The position numbers and the translations under genes are program-made. Positions 9,915 to 19,043 of a stretch of DNA of 64,000 bases are shown here, in pieces; positions within the stretch are counted from its first letter, which is position 1, and each line of letters begins with the position of its first letter. Under the pieces are notes generated by a model. It saw nothing but the letters and a program-made list of their open reading frames with translations. It was not told the origin of the DNA and ran no database searches. This DNA is from Peptoniphilus timonensis JC401 (GTDB lineage Bacteria > Bacillota > Clostridia > Tissierellales > Peptoniphilaceae), in the NCBI RefSeq assembly GCF_000312025.1, contig NZ_HE978595.1:46907-110906 (forward strand), given 5' to 3'.

Positions 9915-10670
9915 ATGTATAAGGATATAATTGGTGGACTTACAAATTCTGCAAACACTAAGAAAAATTTACTTGAAAATTCCCTTTTTAAGTACATGGT
10001 CGCTTCAGTTCTTGCAGGATTTTTTATTGGAATGGGAATGTTAATCATGACCCTATCTGCAAGTGTCTTTTCAGGACTTGAAATTCCAGCTGTTAAATTT
10101 ATAAATGGCTTTGTCTTTTCCCTTGCCCTTTCCTTTGTAATCTTTGCTGGTGGTGAACTTTTCACAGGTAATGTCCTTGTGACAAGTATTGGAAGATTAA
10201 ACAAAAAAATTGAAACTTCCACACTTTTAAAGATTTTAGTTTTTTCCTACATAGGAAATCTTTTGGGATCAATTTTAATTTCTTTCTTATTTAAAATGAC
10301 AGGAGTTTCTCCTGAATTTAATGAATCACTATTAAATCTAGCAACAACAAAGTCAAGTTTTGACTTCACTGCCCTTTTATTTAAGGGAATAATGTGTAAC
10401 ATTCTAGTTTGTCTTGCAGTTTTAATTTGCTCTAGACCCATATCTGATTCATCAAAATTAATTTTAATCTTTTGGTGTATCTTGGCTTTTGCAAGTCTTG
10501 GTTTTGAGCATAGCGTGGCAAATATGACTTGCTTTGCCCTAGCAAAGATGTTAAATCCAGAATTTACTATTGGGCTAATTCTAAAAAATTTAATACCAGT
10601 TACTATTGGAAATATTATTGGTGGTGGCCTTGTGGCAATTACTTATAATACTATTGCAAGTGACAAATAA
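9915..10670 (+). CDS. formate/nitrite transporter family protein
   Basis: 251 residues with six predicted membrane segments. FNT proteins are pentameric channels for formate, nitrite, hydrosulfide or other small monovalent anions. Family marks are the conserved N-terminal part (LFKYMVASVLAGFFIGMGML), FAGGELFTGN near residues 76-85, KGIMCNILVCLA near 155 and GFEHSVANM near 195, which contains the conserved pore His. In a fermentative anaerobe formate export is plausible, but FocA, NirC and HSC subtypes cannot be told apart here. The start ATG follows AAAGAGGTG and the gene has its own promoter and terminator. Confidence 0.92.
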   Translation: MYKDIIGGLTNSANTKKNLLENSLFKYMVASVLAGFFIGMGMLIMTLSASVFSGLEIPAVKFINGFVFSLALSFVIFAGGELFTGNVLVTSIGRLNKKIETSTLLKILVFSYIGNLLGSILISFLFKMTGVSPEFNESLLNLATTKSSFDFTALLFKGIMCNILVCLAVLICSRPISDSSKLILIFWCILAFASLGFEHSVANMTCFALAKMLNPEFTIGLILKNLIPVTIGNIIGGGLVAITYNTIASDK

Positions 10671-10676
10671 TTTTTT

Positions 10677-10705
10677 AAAGGCAGACTTTGGTCTGTCTTT
10701 TTTTT
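10677..10705 (+). terminator. rho-independent terminator of the formate/nitrite transporter gene
   Basis: AAAGGCAGAC pairs with GTCTGTCTTT around TTTG and runs into eight or more T. Confidence 0.88.
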
Positions 10706-10778
10706 GTGAGCTAAGTGGAACTTTTCTCTTTTTTAATTTATAATTAAAACTAAATTTTCATTTAAGGGAGGAATTTAG

Positions 10779-11958
10779 ATGGACATAATAAAATTAGCTA
10801 AGGAAAAATGAAAATCTCTCAATAAAAATTAGAAGAGACTTACATAAAATTCCTGAACTTGAGCTTGAACTTCCAAAAACTGTAAAATATGTAAAAAATG
10901 AGTTAGATAAATTTGGCATTTCCTATAAGGAATTTGTAAAGGGAAATGGACTTGTGGCAACAATTAAGGGAAAAGAAAGTGGAAAGTGTCTTGCCATAAG
11001 AGCTGATATGGATGCACTTCCCATAAAAGAAGAAACAGGTCTTAGCTTTGAGTCTACTCACGAAGGATGTATGCACGCATGTGGTCACGATGCCCACACT
11101 GCAATTGCCCTTACAGCTGCAAAAATTATAAATGAAAATAAAGACAAATTAAAAGGTTCTGTAAAGTTTATCTTCCAACCTGGTGAAGAAGTGCCAGGTG
11201 GCGCTGATCTTATGATAAAAGAATCTTGTCTAGAAAATCCTAAGGTGGATGCAATAATTGGAATGCACTGCGGAAAACTTGCCGATATTCCTCAAGGCTA
11301 TATTGGATTTAAAGATAATGAACTTATGGCATCAATGGATATTTTTTCTATTAAAGTAAAGGGCAAGGGTGGTCATGGTGCAAATCCTCAACTTGCTATT
11401 GATCCCATAATTATTTCAGGAGAAATTCTAATGGGACTACAAAAAATTATTTCAAGAGAAATTTCTCCCGTGGATAGAGCTTTAATATCTGTATGTAAAA
11501 TTAATGGTGGAACTTGTCAAAATATAATTCCTGATGATGTTGAAATGCTTGGAACATCTCGTGCCTTAAAAGAAGAAACAAGAGACTTAATTGAAAAAAG
11601 AATTGCTGAAGTCTCAGATGGGATTGCTAAAAGTTATGGTGGCTCTGCAGAAACAGAATACAAGAGATATTATCCTGTTTTAAAGAATGATCCCAACTTT
11701 ACATCCTATGTAAAAAATATCACTTCTAAGCTTTTCCCAGAAGACATCTTTGACTTAAAAGAACCAACAATGGGCAGCGAAGACATGGCATTTTATCAAG
11801 AAAAAGTCCCTGGCAGCTTTTTATTTCTTTCAAATTTAAGAAAGGCAAAGGATGGAAAATATTATCCAAATCACAGCCCAAAATTTGATTTAGATGAATC
11901 GCTTTTTTACAAGGGCATTGCAATATTTGTAGCAACAGCTTTTGACTTTTTAAAATAA
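10779..11958 (+). pseudogene. M20-family amidohydrolase, interrupted near its start
   Basis: After AAGGGAGG the ATG at 10779 encodes MDIIKLAKEK and stops at TGA 10809. If the A5 run at 10804-10808 had four A, the frame would read on as ...KENENLSIKIRRDLHKIPEL and join the long ORF, giving 392 residues, the usual length of the hippurate hydrolase / N-acyl-amino-acid deacylase group. Metal-site motifs are intact: RADMDALPIKEETGL, MHACGHDAHTA, FQPGEEVPGGA, GMHCGK, GKGGHGANP in the dimerisation domain and MGSEDMAFY. These enzymes release amino acids from N-acyl or aminoacyl conjugates in the cytoplasm. As the sequence stands, translation could only begin internally (10954) and would lack the first part of the catalytic domain. 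Confidence 0.87.
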
Positions 11959-11981
11959 AAAACTAATTTAAAAATTTTCAC

Positions 11982-12015
11982 AAAAATAGGACAGTTTTTT
12001 TGCTGTCCTTATTTT
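11982..12015. terminator. bidirectional terminator between the amidohydrolase and dinB
   Basis: AAAAATAGGACAG pairs with CTGTCCTTATTTTT; A-rich and T-rich flanks serve the convergent genes on both strands. Confidence 0.85.
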
Positions 12016-12017
12016 TA

Positions 12018-13055
12018 TTAATTAAAAAATGTAAGTTGTCTTATATTTAAATCTACTAAATTTGATACAGTTATGCCAATAAGTCTTAGCTTTTCCCCAT
12101 CATAAGCCTCTTCAAAGATTTCCAAAGACTTTTTAAAAATATCATCTTCTTCGTAGATTGTCTCTTCATAAGTTTTTGATCTTGTTTTTATCTTAGAATT
12201 TTCGTTTTTCATCTTTAAAGTCAAAGTATATCCAGCAATTTCTTTTACAATCAAATCTTCAGATATTTCTCTTGCAAATTCTTTTAAATAATAAATTAAT
12301 TCTTCTCTCTTGCTAGTAACTTCAAAAGTGCTTTCTGTGCCAAGACTTTTTCTCACAGTATTGGGAGTGACTTCTCTCTTGTCAATTCCCCTTATTCTCT
12401 TGTAAATTTCTTCCCCACTCTTTTTGAAACTGCTTGTCAAAAATTCATAAGACAATGAATATAAATCTTCAACAGTATTTATTCCAATATTTCTAAGCTT
12501 TTTTTCTGTTTTATTTCCAATTCCGTGAACTTTTCTAATATCTAAGGGAAATAAAATATGGGGCAAGTCTTCTTCTCTAATTATTTTGACTCCCCTTGGC
12601 TTATTCCAATCACTTGCAAGTTTCGCCAAAAATTTATTATAGCTCAATCCGCAGCTTACACTCAAACCAGTTTTTTTATAAACATCTTCTTGAAGCTTAT
12701 AGACAATATCTTCATCATAACCCAGTCCACTAATATCTAGATAAGACTCGTCAATAGAAACTTTTTCAATTTTATTTGTATAAGTCTTTAAGACTTCAAA
12801 AACCTCTCTTGATTTTTCCAAATATCTCTGTCTTCTCATTGGCTTTATAATCAAGTGATCACAGAGATTTTTTGCCATATACATTGGCATGGCAGAGTGA
12901 ATGCCATATTCTCTTGCAATATAATTTGCAGTAGTTACAACTCCATGATTGGAACTTCCGCCCACTACAACTGGTTTTCCTATTATGCTTTTATCATCTA
13001 ATTCTTCTACAGATGCGTAAAAGGCATCTATGTCTACATGTATAATAATTGCCAT
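12018..13055 (-). CDS. dinB: DNA polymerase IV
   Basis: 345 residues from the ATG at 13055 (MAIIIHVDIDAFYASVE). Y-family polymerases copy past DNA lesions. The catalytic acidic residues are visible in HVDIDAFYASVE and in SIDESYLDI near 105; the GIGNKTEKKL helix-hairpin-helix is near 180 and the little-finger domain follows. An in-frame GTG lies at 13064. TATACT at 13076-13071 puts the expected transcription start close to position 13064, so the message would have almost no leader, and I see no good ribosome binding site. The C-terminus (LNIRQLTFFN) lacks an obvious full beta-clamp peptide, although QLTFF resembles one (QLxLF). Confidence 0.96.
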   Translation of the reverse strand: MAIIIHVDIDAFYASVEELDDKSIIGKPVVVGGSSNHGVVTTANYIAREYGIHSAMPMYMAKNLCDHLIIKPMRRQRYLEKSREVFEVLKTYTNKIEKVSIDESYLDISGLGYDEDIVYKLQEDVYKKTGLSVSCGLSYNKFLAKLASDWNKPRGVKIIREEDLPHILFPLDIRKVHGIGNKTEKKLRNIGINTVEDLYSLSYEFLTSSFKKSGEEIYKRIRGIDKREVTPNTVRKSLGTESTFEVTSKREELIYYLKEFAREISEDLIVKEIAGYTLTLKMKNENSKIKTRSKTYEETIYEEDDIFKKSLEIFEEAYDGEKLRLIGITVSNLVDLNIRQLTFFN

Positions 13056-13131
13056 AAATATCACGACTTTAGTATATCATAAATCTTTTTATAATGAAGG
13101 TAATTTGATATAATTCTTATGAGGTGAGATT

Positions 13132-13776
13132 TTGAAAAAAAAGCTTGCGCTCTATGATTTTGACAAAACTGTAGTTGATTGTGAATCAATAATAGAGCTT
13201 TATAAATATGGACTTAAACATAAAAAAATAAATATATTTAAAACTTTTGGAGGGCTTACTTCTGCCTACATAAAATCAAAATTTAAGTCTGACTTTGATA
13301 TAATGAAAACTCAAATGGTTTCTATTATAAAGTATTTTTCAGAAGATGAATTAAAATCTTTTATGACAGATTATCTTTATCCCAAATTCTTTTTTGAAGA
13401 ATTTGAAGATAATTTTAATTCCCATGATAAAGACACAATAAAAATTTTATGCTCTGCATCTGCGACTTCCTATCTAAAATATGTAAAAGAATTATATAAT
13501 TTTGATTACATTATTGGGACTGAACTTGACGAGAATTATAAGTTGACAAGTGGCAATAACAAAAAAGATATTAAGGTTAAAAATATTAAAAGGCTCTTGG
13601 ATAAGAAAGATATAGATATAGATTATGAAAATTCTTCTGCTTATTCTGATTCCTATAAAGATGATAAGTATATGCTTAGACTTGTGAAAAATAGATTTTT
13701 AATAAATTCAAAAGTAAATAAAAAGGGCTATTACAATTTAAATTGGCATGCCATTGGCGGCGAAAATAATTTATAA
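13132..13776 (+). CDS. HAD-superfamily (subclass IB) phosphatase
   Basis: 214 residues. The first motif DFDKTVVD at 8-15 contains the nucleophile Asp of HAD hydrolases, the second motif is the CSASAT segment near 111 (motif II Ser/Thr), and YSDSYKDDKYM near 182-192 is the motif III/IV acidic cluster. HAD-IB members are phosphoserine-phosphatase-like enzymes, often acting on small phosphorylated metabolites; the substrate is unknown. The TTG start at 13132 is supported by GAGGTGAG seven bases upstream, and TATAAT occurs at about 13109. Single-gene unit between dinB (divergent) and a shared terminator. Confidence 0.85.
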   Translation: MKKKLALYDFDKTVVDCESIIELYKYGLKHKKINIFKTFGGLTSAYIKSKFKSDFDIMKTQMVSIIKYFSEDELKSFMTDYLYPKFFFEEFEDNFNSHDKDTIKILCSASATSYLKYVKELYNFDYIIGTELDENYKLTSGNNKKDIKVKNIKRLLDKKDIDIDYENSSAYSDSYKDDKYMLRLVKNRFLINSKVNKKGYYNLNWHAIGGENNL

Positions 13777-13783
13777 AAATAAA

Positions 13784-13835
13784 AACTGGAGTCTTTTATG
13801 ATTAGTCACAAATAAAGTCTCCAGTTCTTTTTTTA
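13784..13835. terminator. bidirectional terminator between the HAD phosphatase and the redox operon
   Basis: AACTGGAGTCTTT pairs with AAAGTCTCCAGTT with one mismatch; T-rich on the plus side and A-rich upstream, so it can work for both convergent units. Confidence 0.85.
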
Positions 13836-15617
13836 GTTTAATTCTAAAAGATATTCTTCTATCAAGCCGGCAATTTCGTCGTAAGATTTTTCTCCCATAA
13901 ACTCATAAACTTTCTCTCCATCCTTATAAAAGGAAACTCTTGGAAGTTGAAAAATTTCATGTTCTTCTGCAAAATTTTTATTTTTGTCGAGATCCATATA
14001 GAAGCATGATACTTCTTTAAATTCTTCCTTCAATAAAACTTCCATTACTTCCATAAGAGGTTCACAGTGAGAACATCTTTCTGCTCCATAAATTATTATT
14101 GACATATTATTTTCAGCAATTGTCTTTTCAAAATGACTTGCTGCAATATATTTTATTACTGATTCATTTCTCTTTATTACCTTCTTGTTTTCAGCAAGAT
14201 CTCTAACAGATTCTGATTCTTGAGAAAGTGGATCTATATCAATTGATAATTCACTCTTATTTACATTTGTAATTTCAACTGACTTGAAGTCACCTGCACC
14301 AAGAAGTTTAAAATAAGATGCATCTTCTATTTCTTCAATTTCATTTTCATTTTCATCAATATCTAAGTAGTCATAGGGATATCTGTAAACTCTATAAATC
14401 ATGTTGTTTTTAAGAAGATTTTCTGTTGTTGTCCTATAAGGGCAAGTCCACTGCCATACAATTTCCTTTGATGGCGTTATTTCAATTACAAGTCCTTCTG
14501 TGGCAAGAGTAATTAGGGTGTTTCCATTGGGAAGTCTTTGGAGATTTCCACCATAAGGTGAATAAAATTTGTAACCATTCATTGGTATGGAAAAACCAAA
14601 ATCTCTTGGATCTACTGACCAATTAAGAGAAAGTGTAACTGGATTTATTTCAAGTATCCTAGAATAATTTCTCACGAAAGGAAGTAGTCCTGATGGAGAT
14701 GTAAGAGTTGGAGAACCATAGCCACATCTTCCCCCATTGTCAAATATTAAAAGATTTCCTTCTCCTGGCAAACCTCTTGGCACAATACTTGCAAAGGCAG
14801 ATCCAACTACTGGATCAACTTTTTTGAAATCGGAAAAGTTTGGTCCAAGTTTGTAGCAAATTCTTGACCTCTTCTTGTCAATTATGCCAATAATATTTGC
14901 AGCTCTTGCCGTAAATAAAATATTGTCTGGATGAAAGCGAGGATCTCCTTGGTCATACCACTTATTTTCTCCAATAGTTGAAATTGAAGTTACATCAAGG
15001 TAATTTCCAAGAGGTCTTTCTGTTATCCTCAAATTTGGATTTCTGTATAAAACATTCTTCGCCTCTTCAGAAAAACCTAACTCGTCAAAATGTTCACTAA
15101 AGGAAAATTTCCACAGTATATTTCCCTCTTCATCAACTTCTAAAATAACATCGTCAAGAAGAGTCTTGTCAGATATTCTCGGTTCGACAATAGCATCGTG
15201 AACAAGAAGAAGGGTCTTTCCGTTTTCCACAATTTTTTGGTCTGGATAATAATATCCCACAGAATTTCCTTCTCTTTGAAAATCAGAATGGGCTCTCGCC
15301 ATCCACTTTGGTCTGTATCCCCTATCCTCTGTAAATTTAAACTTGTCAAAATCAAATGAAATTTTTCCATTTTTATCAAATTCAATTAAGTCGATACCAT
15401 CACTGACACCAAAATCAGATGATCTAAAAGAAGAAATACTCATAATATTTTTATTAGCTAACATTTTTGCTGGCATGGGATTGACAGAATATCTCCTTAA
15501 TTCTGTTCCGTCCATTTTAGTTATTAGGGCACCATCTTTTGCTGTAGAAATTAAATTTATTCCATTGTAGGCCTTATCTCTTTTATAAAGCACAGTTCCT
15601 CTTGGATAGACTCTCAT
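13833..15617 (-). CDS. arylsulfotransferase-like protein with a C-terminal thioredoxin domain
   Basis: 594 residues with no signal peptide. Residues about 1-430 form a beta-propeller-like part with arylsulfotransferase-family segments (KWYDQGDPRFHPDNILF, ANIIGIIDKKRSRICYKLGP, GNLLIFDNGGRCGYGSP, LQRLPNGNTLITLATEGLVIEIT). Residues about 500-594 are a thioredoxin fold with the active-site motif CSHC at 515-518 and the cis-Pro loop QLPRVSFY near 553. Known arylsulfotransferases move sulfate between phenols and are usually exported; this one appears cytoplasmic and is joined to a redox domain. It overlaps the downstream end of trxB by four bases, so the thioredoxin domain may be a TrxB substrate. 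The enzymatic role of the propeller is unproven. Confidence 0.82.
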   Translation of the reverse strand: MRVYPRGTVLYKRDKAYNGINLISTAKDGALITKMDGTELRRYSVNPMPAKMLANKNIMSISSFRSSDFGVSDGIDLIEFDKNGKISFDFDKFKFTEDRGYRPKWMARAHSDFQREGNSVGYYYPDQKIVENGKTLLLVHDAIVEPRISDKTLLDDVILEVDEEGNILWKFSFSEHFDELGFSEEAKNVLYRNPNLRITERPLGNYLDVTSISTIGENKWYDQGDPRFHPDNILFTARAANIIGIIDKKRSRICYKLGPNFSDFKKVDPVVGSAFASIVPRGLPGEGNLLIFDNGGRCGYGSPTLTSPSGLLPFVRNYSRILEINPVTLSLNWSVDPRDFGFSIPMNGYKFYSPYGGNLQRLPNGNTLITLATEGLVIEITPSKEIVWQWTCPYRTTTENLLKNNMIYRVYRYPYDYLDIDENENEIEEIEDASYFKLLGAGDFKSVEITNVNKSELSIDIDPLSQESESVRDLAENKKVIKRNESVIKYIAASHFEKTIAENNMSIIIYGAERCSHCEPLMEVMEVLLKEEFKEVSCFYMDLDKNKNFAEEHEIFQLPRVSFYKDGEKVYEFMGEKSYDEIAGLIEEYLLELN

Positions 15618-16549
15618 TTTACACCCCTATTTCTAATGTATTTTTCTGCATAAACACTTGCCACTGCTCCATCATTTGCTGCAGTGACAATTTGTCTAAG
15701 GGCTTTTTTCCTTATATCTCCAGCTGCAAAAATTCCTTCTACTGATGTCTTCATCTCGTCATCAGTCTTTATAAAACCATAATCATCTATCTCTAAAAGA
15801 TCCTTTACAAAATCAGAATTGGGACTCATTCCTGCAAAAATAAAAATTCCATCAGAAGTCACTCTAGTATTTGTATTATCTGATAAATCTAAAATATCAA
15901 GGCTGTTCACCCTGTCGTTTCCATAGATGCCTTCTAACTTTGAATGCCAAGTGTAAGAAATCTTTGGATTTTTCATAATTCTCTCAGCTTCTAGTTTATT
16001 TCCATCAAAATTTCCCTCTTCATGAATAATTATCATGTTTATAGAGTTGGCAAAATTTGAAAGATAATCTGCCTCTTCCAGTGCCAAGTCACCAGATCCA
16101 AGAATGTGTATGTCCTTATCCTTAAAATAATCTGCATCACAAGTAGAACAGTATGAAACTCCACGTCCTGCAAATTCAGTTTCACCAGGTACATTTATCA
16201 TCTTTGCATAAGTCCCTGTGGAAATAATAATTGCCTTTGCCATAAACTCTTTTCTTCTAAGAGTAGTTATCTTAAAAAGATCATCAATCTTTTCAATTTT
16301 TTTCACAGTGCCATAGGTAAATTCATTTGTAGTAAAATTTTCTGCTTGCTTCCTAAATTCATTTATAAGATCTCGTCCTGAAATCTCTTTAAATCCTGGA
16401 TAATTTATAATCTTCGGAGTGTCATTAACTCTGCCACCAAAGGAAAATTTTTCTATAACAAGTGTATTTAAAAGAGATCTGCCAGCATAAATAGCAGCAC
16501 TTAAACCAGCTGCACCTGCACCAATAATAATTAAGTCATAAGTATTCAT
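15614..16549 (-). CDS. trxB: thioredoxin-disulfide reductase
   Basis: 311 residues. It uses NADPH and FAD to reduce thioredoxin. The FAD-binding GAGAAGLSAAIYAGR is at 10-24, the redox motif CSTCD near 134-138 (usual form CATCD), an NADPH-binding GSGDLALEEA segment near 151, and the C-terminal GIFAAGDIRKKALRQIVTAANDGAVA near 269. It is the middle gene of a three-gene operon: the phosphatase gene ends 9 bases upstream and the arylsulfotransferase-thioredoxin gene starts in its last codons. GAGGTGATAAA precedes the ATG. Its pairing with a fused thioredoxin suggests a dedicated electron route. Confidence 0.92.
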   Translation of the reverse strand: MNTYDLIIIGAGAAGLSAAIYAGRSLLNTLVIEKFSFGGRVNDTPKIINYPGFKEISGRDLINEFRKQAENFTTNEFTYGTVKKIEKIDDLFKITTLRRKEFMAKAIIISTGTYAKMINVPGETEFAGRGVSYCSTCDADYFKDKDIHILGSGDLALEEADYLSNFANSINMIIIHEEGNFDGNKLEAERIMKNPKISYTWHSKLEGIYGNDRVNSLDILDLSDNTNTRVTSDGIFIFAGMSPNSDFVKDLLEIDDYGFIKTDDEMKTSVEGIFAAGDIRKKALRQIVTAANDGAVASVYAEKYIRNRGVK

Positions 16550-16558
16550 TTTATCACC

Positions 16559-17164
16559 TCAAATTGAATCCACTGGGTTTTTGGGAGCCTTCTTTATAAT
16601 TTTAAATTTTCCATTTTCATAATCTGCTATATTAAATTCGCCGTTACGTCTAACTCTGTTGGACCAAAAATCTTCTATGGGTATATTTTCCATAAGAGAA
16701 TAAATGGCGACAATAGTTACACCGTGAGTCACTATAAGTATATTTTCATCTTCACTATTATAGATATTTTCCTCAAAAAATTTTTCAACCCTATTCTTGA
16801 GATCATATATACTTTCCCCATCAGGTCTATAATAATTTTCTGGTTCTTCAAAATATTTCTTATAAAGAATCTCATCACTTGTTTTTACATCCTTTATATT
16901 TTTCCCTGACCAAGACCCCACATCAATTTCACGAAGAAGAGGCGTCTTTATAATTTCCCTATCAGGACAAATTAATTTTGCAGTATCAAATGCCCTTCCA
17001 AGATCTGATGAATAGACCTTGTCAAAGTGTAGGTCCTTAGATTTTTCCCTAAGCCTTAATCCCATATCAAGCCCTTCATTAGTCAAGGCAGAATCTAGTT
17101 GTCCTTGGATAATACCAAGTTTATTCCATTCAGTTTCACCATGTCTAGTAAAATAAATTCTCAT
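16559..17164 (-). CDS. histidine phosphatase family protein (phosphoglycerate-mutase-like)
   Basis: 201 residues. The phospho-accepting motif TRHGETEWN is at 6-14 and the second catalytic His is in VTHGVT near 147. This superfamily includes phosphoglycerate mutases, alpha-ribazole phosphatase and broad phosphatases; the short form with RHGETEWN and GSWSG near 92 is typical of the CobC/GpmB-like group, whose substrate I cannot assign. First gene of the operon with trxB and the arylsulfotransferase-thioredoxin gene. A TTGATT and TATTAA pair with a 17-base spacer lies just upstream. Confidence 0.88.
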   Translation of the reverse strand: MRIYFTRHGETEWNKLGIIQGQLDSALTNEGLDMGLRLREKSKDLHFDKVYSSDLGRAFDTAKLICPDREIIKTPLLREIDVGSWSGKNIKDVKTSDEILYKKYFEEPENYYRPDGESIYDLKNRVEKFFEENIYNSEDENILIVTHGVTIVAIYSLMENIPIEDFWSNRVRRNGEFNIADYENGKFKIIKKAPKNPVDSI

Positions 17165-17214
17165 CTTTCCCTCTCACTTAATACTAGTATAAAGGATAAA
17201 AATCAACTAATAAA

Positions 17215-17252
17215 GATAAAAAAATACTTAGCTAAAAAATTAACTAAGTATT
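17215..17252 (-). terminator. rho-independent terminator of the MutS-like gene
   Basis: On the minus strand AATACTTAG pairs with CTAAGTATT and is followed by seven T, 13 bases after the stop codon. Confidence 0.8.
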
Positions 17253-17264
17253 ATGATAAAATTT

Positions 17265-18872
17265 CTATTTTTCCAAACTTTTTGAAAGACTTTTTGCTTC
17301 TTCTATTATCTCTCTTGGATAAGATAAATTTTCCAAAATTGCAATTGCATTCCTACTTGTAGCAGGTCCCTCTTTTAAAAGGTAGTCGAACTTTATGTCC
17401 CCATCTTCTATCTTTTCTTCAAAGTGTTTATTTTTATACAAATCCTTTAAAAGTATTGTCAGTTCTATGTCGTGTGTCGCTGCCACCACATGATTATTTT
17501 TTGCCAAATATTTTAATGTTGCAGTAGCCGATGCAATTCTATCAATTGTGTTAGTTCCTCTAAATATTTCATCTAGCAAGATAATTTTTTCTTCCTTATC
17601 TTCTATCATCTCGCCTATTGCTTTGGATTCTGCCATAAAGTAAGAAAGATTTTCCATTATCGAGTCTGAAATATCAATTGCAGATTTTATTTTAATTGCC
17701 TTTATTTCAAAACTTTCTCCAAAGAAAATTCCAAAGCTAAGGGCAAAAATTGCATTTATACCAATTGTCCTTAAATAAGTTGATTTTCCCGAAGCATTTG
17801 ATCCCGTTAAAATTATTGATTTTTCTAAATCTAGATCATTGGCTACAGGCTTTTTTATTAATGGATTGTATAAATTTTTCCCAGAAATTTTTTCACCAAA
17901 GTCTGCATAATTTGTTTTGTATGCCCTTTTAATTGAAATAATACCAATTTCACAGTCGATTTTTCCCATTAAGTAATAAAGTCTATGAATTTCTTCTCCA
18001 TACTTCTTAAAATACTTTTGAGAATTAGAAAAACTCCTAGCTTCTGATAAAAATAATACATTCTTATAAGTTTCTGCAAAGTCCATCTCTGCTATTCCTG
18101 TAAAAAACCCAAAGGACTTCAAAGTTTTCTTTAGTGGAGCAATTTCACTCAAAATATTTTCAAGTTCTTGAAGGTCTTCTGTGAAAATTTCATTTTTATT
18201 TTTTATCAATTTTTCAGCTACAAATATAATACTTTTTAATCTAACTAAACTCTCCAACTTTCCCAAAGTTATCTCGTTAAATTTTTTGTAAATAAAGGTG
18301 TTAATGCCAAGTAGTAAAAAAATAAATAAAATTGCTTGGGCTCTTAAAAAAATAAAAAGTATTAATATGTAAACTGCAGTAAAAGAAAAAACTTTTGCTG
18401 CAATTTCCAGTTCTTTTTCTATTTCTACTTCTTCTTCGATAAGATCTAGCACATCTTCTTTAAAAAAACCAACTTTTCCCAGTTGAAACTGGATTTCTTG
18501 CAACTTTTCTTCTTTATTTTCAGAGGATTTTATATTTTTTTGAATCTTTACAAGTTCATCTTTATCTAAGAATAAATTCCTAAGCCTATAATAAAAATAT
18601 TCAAGACCAATTTTTGTCATATTGTGATTCATATTTTCAATAATTTTATCAAAATTTAAATCACTTGCAGTTATTTCAGTAATATTTCCGCCTAGTCTCT
18701 TATGTATCCCCTCTATTTTTCCCTTGTATTTTTGGGAATGAATTTTTCCAAAATTTTTTCTTATTTCATCTCGCAAAATCTTTTCATTTCTCTTCTTTAC
18801 ATAGTAATTGTAAATAAAAATAATAGCAGTAAAGCTTATTAATAAAAGGATTGGCGCATAATAATCTTCCAT
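17265..18872 (-). CDS. membrane-anchored MutS-like ATPase
   Basis: 535 residues. The C-terminal third is a MutS-type ABC ATPase: Walker A GSNASGKST near 353, ILLDEIFRGTNTIDR (Walker B and the MutS signature region) near 433 and VAATHDIELT near 461. In place of the mismatch-recognition domains there is a hydrophobic N-terminal helix (about 5-24) and a second pair of hydrophobic segments at about 165-200. This domain plan occurs in a group of Firmicute and Bacteroidetes MutS-family proteins of unknown role and is unlike MutS or MutS2. The ATG follows TAGGAGG. It is a single-gene unit upstream of the trxB operon. Confidence 0.85.
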   Translation of the reverse strand: MEDYYAPILLLISFTAIIFIYNYYVKKRNEKILRDEIRKNFGKIHSQKYKGKIEGIHKRLGGNITEITASDLNFDKIIENMNHNMTKIGLEYFYYRLRNLFLDKDELVKIQKNIKSSENKEEKLQEIQFQLGKVGFFKEDVLDLIEEEVEIEKELEIAAKVFSFTAVYILILFIFLRAQAILFIFLLLGINTFIYKKFNEITLGKLESLVRLKSIIFVAEKLIKNKNEIFTEDLQELENILSEIAPLKKTLKSFGFFTGIAEMDFAETYKNVLFLSEARSFSNSQKYFKKYGEEIHRLYYLMGKIDCEIGIISIKRAYKTNYADFGEKISGKNLYNPLIKKPVANDLDLEKSIILTGSNASGKSTYLRTIGINAIFALSFGIFFGESFEIKAIKIKSAIDISDSIMENLSYFMAESKAIGEMIEDKEEKIILLDEIFRGTNTIDRIASATATLKYLAKNNHVVAATHDIELTILLKDLYKNKHFEEKIEDGDIKFDYLLKEGPATSRNAIAILENLSYPREIIEEAKSLSKSLEK

Positions 18873-18991
18873 TTTTCCTCCTATATTAATATGTGAATAG
18901 TAATTTTTAAATTTTTCCCTTTAATTTACTAAATACTATCATGAGAATTTATTCTATTCAAGACCATCTTTATTTTACTAAATCCTATTAT

Positions 18992-19020
18992 AAAAAAGGC
19001 TGCCCACAAAAGGACAGCCC
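18992..19020 (-). terminator. rho-independent terminator of the 2-hydroxyacid dehydrogenase gene
   Basis: On the minus strand GGGCTGTCC pairs with GGGCAGCC around TTTTGT, followed by six T. Confidence 0.85.
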
Positions 19021-19043
19021 TAAATTACTTATTTATTTTTTAA

